Assembly (NCBI GenBank): GCA_003022815.1
Contig: PXSL01000124.1
Span: 1-10,953 of the forward strand
Length of the DNA: 10,953 bases
Origin: Halobacteriales archaeon SW_5_68_122
GTDB taxonomy: Archaea; Halobacteriota; Halobacteria; Halobacteriales; Haloarculaceae
Direction of reading: 5' to 3'
Under the pieces are notes generated by a model, which was given only the letters and a program-made list of their open reading frames with translations, had not been told where the DNA came from and did not search any database. Of this stretch, positions 7,156 to 10,953 are shown piece by piece. The position numbers were made by a program, and so were the translations under genes. Within the stretch, counting starts at the first letter, position 1, and every line of letters starts with the position of its first letter.

Positions 7156-7163
7156 TTTGTGAT

Positions 7164-7182
7164 TCGACGCCGGAAGCGTCGA
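7164..7182. promoter_or_regulatory. Inverted repeat in the divergent promoter region (operator candidate)
   Basis: Perfect 7-base arms tcgacgc/gcgtcga are separated by cggaa. The repeat lies between the two divergent TATA boxes (7149-7152 and 7213-7218), just upstream of the leftward one, as a regulator-binding site for both genes would. Function is inferred from position only. Confidence 0.4.
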
Positions 7183-7210
7183 TACGTCGACTTCTGCTGT
7201 CGTGTGCTAA

Positions 7211-7220
7211 CACTTATCAC
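7211..7220 (+). promoter_or_regulatory. TATA-like box of the DUF7129-type gene
   Basis: The sequence cacttatcac is centred about 30 bases before the ATG at 7246, which implies a leaderless transcript. Confidence 0.42.
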
Positions 7221-7245
7221 TCTCTGGGACGTAGCTACGAATGAT

Positions 7246-7380
7246 ATGCGCGGCTCTGAACCAGGGGGAGCCACCCTCTATGAGTGTATCGACTGCGGTG
7301 ACCGCCAGCAGGACCCCGACGCACGCCTCTGTTCGTGCGGCGGCTATCTCAAAAACATCGGCGTCAGCCGGAGCCTGTAA
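7246..7380 (+). CDS. Small zinc-ribbon protein, DUF7129 / rubrerythrin-like domain
   Basis: This is a 44-residue protein. Four cysteines form a zinc knuckle: C14 and C17 in YECIDCG, and C29 and C31 in LCSCGG. The order ATLYECIDCG, a short acidic spacer, LCSCGGYLKNIGV is the signature of the small haloarchaeal zinc-binding proteins annotated as DUF7129 or rubrerythrin-like domain proteins. No iron-binding ferritin-like part is present, so it is not a rubrerythrin enzyme. The ATG at 7246 is chosen because the box at 7211-7220 is correctly spaced and the 31 codons upstream in the same frame are basic and unlike the family. The function is unknown. The hairpin-rich element begins on the base after the stop codon. 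Confidence 0.85.
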   Translation: MRGSEPGGATLYECIDCGDRQQDPDARLCSCGGYLKNIGVSRSL

Positions 7381-7384
7381 ACTA

Positions 7385-7434
7385 CCCCGTCCTACGTCGC
7401 TCACCCACAGGGGGTTCGCTCGTTGAGGGCGGGG
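7385..7434. repeat. GC-rich terminal stem-loop
   Basis: Arms ccccgtcct (7385-7393) and agggcgggg (7426-7434) pair over nine positions, one of them a wobble or mismatch, and enclose a 32-base loop that itself contains short complementary runs. It lies four bases after the zinc-ribbon gene, so it may also serve as that gene's transcript end. Confidence 0.55.
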
Positions 7435-7635
7435 CGTTCCCACAGCGGTTTCGGCCCGGCCCCCGTGCATGGACGAGGCGCGACCTTCGTTGCAGTCGCG
7501 TCATCCCGGCCGAACAGCGCACGTCGCGTTGCGACGCCGCCTTGGACTAATTCGGACGGTCTGCGACACTCCTGCTTTACTTGTCGGTGTCCACGACATG
7601 GCCCCGACATCAGGGGACGGTTTACGTGCGCCCCA

Positions 7636-7662
7636 CCTCGGCAGGACGTGTGCCTGCCGAGG
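7636..7662. repeat. Perfect 10-base hairpin
   Basis: Arms cctcggcagg and cctgccgagg are perfectly complementary around a 7-base loop. This is the strongest stem in the gene-free stretch. Confidence 0.7.
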
Positions 7663-7778
7663 CTTGCACAGGCGGTTATGAGTGGTTTCGGCAAAAGGTA
7701 TGGTTTCGACCCCGTTGCCAGCATCACGCACACCGAGAACCTCCATTCGTGTCAGCTTCTTCCCCACCTGACTCGCTT

Positions 7779-7804
7779 GTGCTTCCGCCGGGGACCGGAA
7801 GCAC
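7779..7804. repeat. Perfect 9-base hairpin
   Basis: Arms gtgcttccg and cggaagcac are perfectly complementary around an 8-base loop. It lies near the right side of the proposed element. Confidence 0.68.
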
Positions 7805-7940
7805 TGCACTCCTTGAGGGTGGGCCTCCGCCTTAATTTAGATGACGACTTCTTTCGGCGTGCCGCCGGCGCTCGGACGTCGGTCCCGGCGGCGCCGCTCT
7901 TGGGCGCGTCCCCGGTAGGAATTAGTATTCTTGTAAAGCG

Positions 7941-8012
7941 TCAGCCCTCACCGCCACGGTCGCAACGGTGTTCGACCCAGATGCCGACGCCGACGTGTCC
8001 CTCGCGATACAT
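7941..8012 (-). pseudogene. Possible 5' stub of a metal-dependent hydrolase (YdjM-like) gene
   Basis: The minus strand from the ATG at 8012 begins MYREGHVGVG. This resembles the opening of haloarchaeal membrane-bound metal-dependent hydrolases of the YdjM/DUF457 type, where MYREGH is followed by GV and then a hydrophobic helix. Here the similarity ends after about ten codons and a TGA follows at codon 24, with the hydrophobic helix missing. It lies immediately beside the proposed mobile remnant, which could have replaced the rest of the gene. With only ten matching residues this could also be chance. Confidence 0.3.
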
Positions 8013-8013
8013 G

Positions 8014-8027
8014 GGTGAGTACTCACC
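8014..8027. repeat. Perfect 14-base palindrome
   Basis: The sequence ggtgagtactcacc is fully self-complementary. It overlaps the last base of the toxin-gene stop codon and abuts the start of the hydrolase-like stub. It could be an operator for the downstream gene or chance. Confidence 0.5.
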
Positions 8028-8388
8028 TACACGCCAACGAGGTGCGCGAGCGCACCCGCAATTCGGTCAGTGGCCTCTGGTGTGAGCCGCCCGAGCCGTT
8101 CAGTGATGGTCGCGTGTTTGACAGTCATTATGTACCACGGTGACGCCCAACTCCGCTTTGGCGCTCCCCCCTCGGCCCACATCGCTGGGGTGAGTTCTAC
8201 CGCCTGTTCTCGCTCGCTCGTCGTCACGCCGACCACTATGTACTCCTCTCCATAAAACGGGTGTCGGTCGTCGCTCAGCACGACGTAGGGTCGCCCGCCG
8301 TCCCAAAGGGGGCCGGATGCCACACCACATCGCCGCGCTGGTACCGGGGCCATCTCGCTACCGCTCCGCGTTCGCGGCGTCGCGCCAC
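8027..8388 (-). pseudogene. PemK/MazF-like toxin gene with an apparent frameshift
   Basis: PemK/MazF toxins are typically mRNA-cleaving ribonucleases held in check by an antitoxin. The C-terminal part reads DGGRPYVVLSDDRHPF, then EEYIVVGVTTSERE, then a MWAEGGAPKRSWASPW segment, and ends HLVGV, which matches haloarchaeal family members throughout. The expected N-terminal motif RYQRGDVVWHPAPFG is present but in the neighbouring minus-strand frame, entering through a possible GTG at 8388. The frames join at TTTGGGAC (plus-strand 8301-8307): restoring one G to the GGG run would give FGDGGRP. Without repair, translation from an ATG at 8353 yields a 108-residue protein with a 17-residue foreign N-terminus. 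The cause could be a real lesion, a sequencing error or, less likely, recoding. The toxin lies just after the winged-helix gene. Confidence 0.72.
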
Positions 8389-8717
8389 TCGGCGTAGTCC
8401 TCGGTTCCCTCACGCTCCGTGACGGTTTCGAGCGACGATAGCATCCCGAGGTACGCGCCGACACGGTCGTCGTCGCCAATGGCCCAGTAGGGTTCAGCGT
8501 GGCGCACCAATTGTCGGTCTTCGAGGCGCTGGAGGGTCTTGCCGACCGATCCCCGGGCGACGCCGGTCGCTTCATGGATTTCCTTCGGTGTGAATCCCTG
8601 TTCGGGATGGGCTGCGAGGAACGCGAGTATCGTGTGTGCGTTCGACCCCTCACGAAGCGTCCAATCAAACTCCTCGCTATCACTTGATTCTCGGTAGTCT
8701 TCGAACTCGACGGGCAT
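8358..8717 (-). CDS. Winged-helix DNA-binding protein, probable antitoxin of the PemK/MazF module
   Basis: The product has 119 residues. Positions 24-80 form a MarR/IclR-like winged helix: GSNAHTILAFLAAHPEQGFT, then PKEIHEATGVARGSVGKTLQ as the recognition helix-turn-helix, then RLEDRQLVRHAEPYWAI as the wing. The N-terminus is acidic (SSDSEEFDW), and the C-terminal 35 residues (SSLETVTEREGTEDYAEWRD) are the part expected to neutralise the toxin. It directly precedes the toxin gene on the same strand, and the toxin reading frame can enter before this gene ends, the usual antitoxin-first order. It is likely autoregulated from a TATA box 30 bases upstream. It could alternatively act as a stand-alone regulator, especially as the toxin appears broken. 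Confidence 0.82.
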   Translation of the reverse strand: MPVEFEDYRESSDSEEFDWTLREGSNAHTILAFLAAHPEQGFTPKEIHEATGVARGSVGKTLQRLEDRQLVRHAEPYWAIGDDDRVGAYLGMLSSLETVTEREGTEDYAEWRDAANAER

Positions 8718-8743
8718 CGTGTGTCAAAGAACGTCACCAGTCG

Positions 8744-8751
8744 TCATAAAG
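8744..8751 (-). promoter_or_regulatory. TATA box of the antitoxin gene
   Basis: The minus strand reads ctttatga about 30 bases before the ATG at 8717, which fits leaderless transcription of the toxin-antitoxin pair. Confidence 0.55.
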
Positions 8752-8776
8752 TAACCGCATTTGAACCTAAGGAGCT

Positions 8777-8805
8777 ATGCGCGGGACCGGATTTGAACCG
8801 GAGGA
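8777..8805 (-). repeat. Partial copy of the tRNA-Leu 3' end (attachment-site scar candidate)
   Basis: These 29 bases match 8895-8923 at 27 positions. They contain the T arm and the 3' acceptor strand of tRNA-Leu, but the D arm, anticodon arm and 5' acceptor strand are absent. A duplicated tRNA 3' end is the classical product of integrase-mediated insertion into a tRNA gene. The orientation is the same as the intact tRNA, and the copy lies on its 3' side, as expected for the distal attachment site. Confidence 0.65.
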
Positions 8806-8857
8806 AGACGGTCGCTCACTACATTCGCGCTGCGTCTTCCAGGGTACAAATCCGGTC
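8785..8857. repeat. Inverted repeat built on the tRNA T-arm sequence
   Basis: Two blocks are perfectly inverted: gaccggatttg (8785-8795) with caaatccggtc (8847-8857), and ggaagacg (8803-8810) with cgtcttcc (8833-8840). Seven and six unmatched bases separate the blocks, and the central loop is 22 bases. The outer block is T-arm sequence, so the interval holds a second T-arm fragment in reverse orientation. Confidence 0.6.
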
Positions 8858-8864
8858 GACAGTC

Positions 8865-8891
8865 CTGCCGCTCGTGGGTTACTCGCGGCAG
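8865..8891 (-). terminator. Hairpin just downstream of tRNA-Leu
   Basis: Perfect 7-base arms ctgccgc/gcggcag flank a 13-base loop, four bases beyond the tRNA 3' end. It may limit read-through or guide 3' processing. No T-tract follows, so a classical archaeal terminator is not supported. Confidence 0.3.
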
Positions 8892-8895
8892 AACA

Positions 8896-8980
8896 TGCGT
8901 GGGACCGGATTTGAACCGGCGGACCTCTACAGGACAGCGCCCTCAACGCTGCGCCGTTGGCCTAGCTTGGCTACCCACGC
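8896..8980 (-). tRNA. tRNA-Leu (anticodon GAG)
   Basis: The minus strand folds into an 85-base class II tRNA. The acceptor stem is GCGTGGG/CCCACGC with discriminator A. The anticodon stem CAGCG/CGCTG encloses the loop TTGAGGG, which gives anticodon GAG for CUC/CUU codons. The T arm is CCGG-TTCAAAT-CCGG, and there is the long variable arm expected of tRNA-Leu. CCA is not encoded and there is no intron. CUC is a favoured Leu codon in the neighbouring genes. The 3' end is partly duplicated at 8777-8805, marking this gene as a probable integration site. Confidence 0.95.
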
Positions 8981-9207
8981 ACGCAGCGTCTCGCAGGGCT
9001 TTCCTTCGTCGACAGACCGGTCGGCGGCCCCCGATTCCGGGCCCGGTCCCAATCGTCTTCGCCGCGGAAATCGTCCGAACGTGCCGGCGGGAGGCGGAGC
9101 AGCGAACCGGGGTTCCGAATTTCCGTCCGGAACTCGAAGGCGAGACCCGGCGGCCGGCCCATGCCGCGAAACGCGGAGGTCGACTACCCCGCTCTGCTCG
9201 CGCTATC

Positions 9208-9217
9208 GCTTAGTTGA
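9208..9217 (+). promoter_or_regulatory. TATA-like box of the aMBF1 gene
   Basis: The sequence gcttagttga lies about 30 bases before the ATG at 9243. The 227 bases from the tRNA to this box show only minor hairpins (for example gttccg/cggaac near 9109-9130) and no gene. Confidence 0.4.
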
Positions 9218-9242
9218 AGTATGTACCGACAGTTTCCCCCGT

Positions 9243-9743
9243 ATGGCAAAGTACTCGACCGGCGGTGTCGGGGGCGACTCCAGCGACGCCTGCGAACTCT
9301 GCGGGGCCGAGGACCGCACCCTCGAGACGGCGACGGTCGCCGGCGCGCAACTCGAGGTCTGTTCGGAGTGTGCCCAGCACGGCGAGGACTCCGGCGGCGG
9401 GTCCAATGACGGCGACAGCGGCCGCAACGAGCAGGACCGCCGCAGGAAGGCCGCCCGGAACGCCGCCCGCATCGACGACGCCCGCACGGTCGACACCGAT
9501 TTCGAGGAGGGGACGAATTATGAGGATGACCCCCTGCCGTATCTCGTCTCCGACTACGGTGCGACACTGGAAGCCGCCCGACAGGACGCCGGCCTCCGGA
9601 CCGACGAACTCGCCGCGGAACTGGATGTCGACGAGGCCGACATCGTCGCCGTCGAGCAGGGCCGCGCCGCCCGCGCGAACGTCGGCGGCTCGGTCATCGG
9701 GGCGCTCGAGGATCGCCTCGACGTCGAACTCGCCGAGGAGTAG
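9243..9743 (+). CDS. aMBF1, archaeal multiprotein bridging factor / HTH-type regulator
   Basis: The product has 166 residues beginning MAKYSTGG. An N-terminal zinc ribbon uses C17, C20, C40 and C43 (CELCGAE and VCSEC). A charged, low-complexity linker follows (about 45-90). A Cro/C1-type helix-turn-helix covers about 109-163 (LEAARQDAGLRTDELAAELD, DEADIVAVEQG, then VIGALEDRLDVEL). This architecture defines archaeal MBF1, a conserved DNA- or ribosome-associated factor homologous to the eukaryotic coactivator MBF1. The linker is long and Gly/Ser/Asp-rich, as expected of a halophile. The ATG is chosen because MAKYSTG is the family opening and a TATA-like box is correctly spaced. The frame stays open upstream through the tRNA, but that part is not coding. 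Confidence 0.93.
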   Translation: MAKYSTGGVGGDSSDACELCGAEDRTLETATVAGAQLEVCSECAQHGEDSGGGSNDGDSGRNEQDRRRKAARNAARIDDARTVDTDFEEGTNYEDDPLPYLVSDYGATLEAARQDAGLRTDELAAELDVDEADIVAVEQGRAARANVGGSVIGALEDRLDVELAEE

Positions 9744-9773
9744 CCCACGGTCCGGTTGGGTCCGGTTCCGACC

Positions 9774-9781
9774 CGCTTTTG
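9774..9781 (+). promoter_or_regulatory. TATA-like box of the alaX gene
   Basis: The sequence gcttttgt is centred about 28 bases before the ATG at 9806, so the gene probably has its own leaderless promoter in the 62-base gap after aMBF1. Confidence 0.38.
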
Positions 9782-9805
9782 TCGCCGACGCTCCTGCTGG
9801 CGAGC

Positions 9806-10953
9806 ATGACGTCCTCGCTCGCACCCGACAATCCCGAGACGCTCGCCTTTGAGTCCATGGTCGAGTCCGGCGGCAGCGGCGTCGTTCTCTCGGAGACGTA
9901 CTTCTACCCCGAGGGCGGCGGCCAGCCGGCGGACCGCGGCACCGTCGACGGTCTCGACGTGCTCGACGTCCAGGAGCGCGACGGCGAGGTGGTTCACACC
10001 CTCGACGGCGCCGTCGAGGCCGGCCGAACCGTCGAGTGCGCGGTCGATCCCGCATTCCGGCGGTACTGCCGGCGGGCCCACACTGCAAGCCACGCGCTGT
10101 ACGGCGCGGGGCGGCGACTGCTGGGCGACCTGGGGTATGGCGGGTTCGGAATTGGAGCGGAGAAGGTCCGCGTGGACTTCACCACCACTACTGACATCGA
10201 CGACAGGACGCTTCTGGAACTGGAGCGGCTGGTCAACCACTGCGTCTGGGAGAGCCGCGAGGTGACCTGGGAGCGGCTCCCCCGCGAGGAGGCGCTGAAC
10301 CGCGAGGACGTCGCGTTCAATACCAAGACCGAGGAGGGCATCACCGGCGAGACAGTCCGGGTCGTCGAAGTCGACGGCTGGGACGTCGCCGCCTGCGGCG
10401 GCACCCACGTCCGCAACACCCGCGACATCGGCCCGGTGACGGTGCTGGAGCGGTCCAACCCCGGCGAGGGACTGACCCGCGTGGAGTTCGCCGTCGGGCC
10501 GGCCGGCATCGACCGCCGGGTCGCCGAGAAGGGCGCCGCGCTGGAGGCGGCGGCGACGCTCGGCACCGGCGTCGAGTCGTTGCCGGACGAGGCTGAACGG
10601 TTGCAGTCGGAACGGTCGGAGCTGGAGGCCGAGCGGGACGAACTGCGGGACGGGCTTCTCGATGCCGCGGTCGCCGAGGCCGCCACCGACGCCTTCAAGC
10701 GCGACGGCCGGCGGTGGGCCACCGGCGTCGTCGACGCCGACGCGAACGCCCTCGCCGAGCGGGTCAGCGACCGCCCCGACGACGTGGACGTGCTGGTGCT
10801 GGTAACGCCGGCCGGCCAGCTGGCGGTCGGGACCGGCGGCGACCCCGAGGCCGGCGACGTGGTCGACGAGGTGACAGAGGAGTTCGGCGGCGGCGGTGGC
10901 GGGTCGCCGGCAGTGGCGCAGGCCGGCGGCCTCGGCGCCGACGGCGAGGCGGT
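9806..10953 (+). CDS. alaX: Alanyl-tRNA editing protein AlaX, long form with DHHA1 domain (3' end cut by the window)
   Basis: At least 382 codons are open to the right edge. AlaX proteins deacylate mischarged tRNA-Ala (Ser- or Gly-tRNA-Ala) in the cytoplasm and resemble the editing half of alanyl-tRNA synthetase. The N-terminus contains YPEGGGQPADRG (Gly-rich editing motif around 36-45). Zinc ligands are H92 and H96 in HTASH, and C197 and H201 in CGGTH. A predicted coiled coil rich in E, L and R follows at about 245-285. The C-terminal Gly-rich GGGGGG segment followed by AQAGG fits a DHHA1 domain and the long AlaX class. There is no N-terminal aminoacylation domain, so it is not AlaRS. The usual length is about 400 residues, so only a few codons should be missing. 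Confidence 0.92.
   Translation, partial: MTSSLAPDNPETLAFESMVESGGSGVVLSETYFYPEGGGQPADRGTVDGLDVLDVQERDGEVVHTLDGAVEAGRTVECAVDPAFRRYCRRAHTASHALYGAGRRLLGDLGYGGFGIGAEKVRVDFTTTTDIDDRTLLELERLVNHCVWESREVTWERLPREEALNREDVAFNTKTEEGITGETVRVVEVDGWDVAACGGTHVRNTRDIGPVTVLERSNPGEGLTRVEFAVGPAGIDRRVAEKGAALEAAATLGTGVESLPDEAERLQSERSELEAERDELRDGLLDAAVAEAATDAFKRDGRRWATGVVDADANALAERVSDRPDDVDVLVLVTPAGQLAVGTGGDPEAGDVVDEVTEEFGGGGGGSPAVAQAGGLGADGEA

Larger units (their letters stand above)
7381..7857 (-). mobile_element. Candidate TnpB-less remnant or derivative of an IS200/IS605-type element
   Basis: This stretch of about 480 bases has no credible gene but is unusually rich in perfect hairpins (listed separately). Read on the minus strand, its left boundary ends in a GC-rich stem-loop (7385-7434) followed by tagttt. 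This resembles the right end of haloarchaeal IS1341-like (tnpB) elements, which I recall from memory and not from a search. Near 7800-7857 the minus strand has ggcggaggcccaccctcaag, a second block reminiscent of these elements. No TnpB RuvC or zinc-finger residues are recognisable in any frame, although a minus-strand frame of 102 codons (7501-7809) could be a diverged C-terminal tail. The alternative is a structured non-coding RNA. Confidence 0.35.

Noticed and set aside
7381..8012. CRISPR array
   Set aside because: The repeats here are hairpins of different sequence, with no regularly spaced direct repeats.
7423..8085. 220-codon plus-strand frame across the hairpin-rich region
   Set aside because: It is an Arg/Pro/Cys/His-rich product of non-coding character that crosses several perfect hairpins and overlaps the end of the toxin gene on the other strand.
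8777..8862. A second complete tRNA gene
   Set aside because: Only the T arm and 3' acceptor strand are present. No anticodon arm or 5' acceptor strand can be folded from the adjacent bases.
8721..9242. N-terminal extension of the aMBF1 frame to 8721
   Set aside because: It would translate through the tRNA-Leu gene and its scar. The family start MAKYSTGG and a well-placed TATA-like box support 9243.

Overview
The window is chromosomal DNA from a haloarchaeon (class Halobacteria). The GC content is high, the proteins are acidic, promoters have TATA-like boxes about 28-30 bases before the start codon (leaderless transcripts), and the gene families are haloarchaeal or archaeal: AglJ, AglB, RNase P component 3, aMBF1 and a DUF7129-type zinc ribbon. 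The genus cannot be fixed from the sequence alone.

Positions 1-5151 form an N-glycosylation locus. The left edge holds the first 24 codons of an aglJ-like dolichyl-phosphate glycosyltransferase on the minus strand. A 600-base intergenic region follows, then aglB (oligosaccharyltransferase) on the plus strand. A DUF368 polytopic membrane protein begins on the base after the aglB stop codon, and a rhomboid protease begins one base after the DUF368 stop codon. The order suggests one pathway: AglJ loads dolichyl phosphate, AglB transfers the glycan outside the cell and leaves free lipid carrier there, DUF368 (same family as the bacterial undecaprenyl-phosphate translocase PopT) could return the carrier, and the rhomboid may act in membrane or glycoprotein quality control. 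The DUF368 role is inference.

Positions 5152-7380 hold housekeeping and small genes. An 80-base imperfect palindrome precedes rnp3 (RNase P protein 3), which overlaps a class I methyltransferase gene. A convergent DUF420 membrane protein gene shares a CTAG tetranucleotide of stop codons with the methyltransferase. A divergent 44-residue zinc-ribbon gene follows.

Positions 7381-8980 are accessory and decayed. They hold a hairpin-rich gene-free stretch resembling the end of an IS200/IS605-type element, a possible 5' stub of a metal-dependent hydrolase gene, a PemK/MazF-like toxin gene with an apparent one-base frameshift, its intact winged-helix partner, and a complete tRNA-Leu(GAG). A 29-base copy of the 3' end of that tRNA lies 118 bases away, as expected of an attachment-site scar.

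Positions 9243-10953 return to conserved genes: the bridging factor aMBF1, and an alanyl-tRNA editing protein (AlaX, long form) that runs off the right edge.
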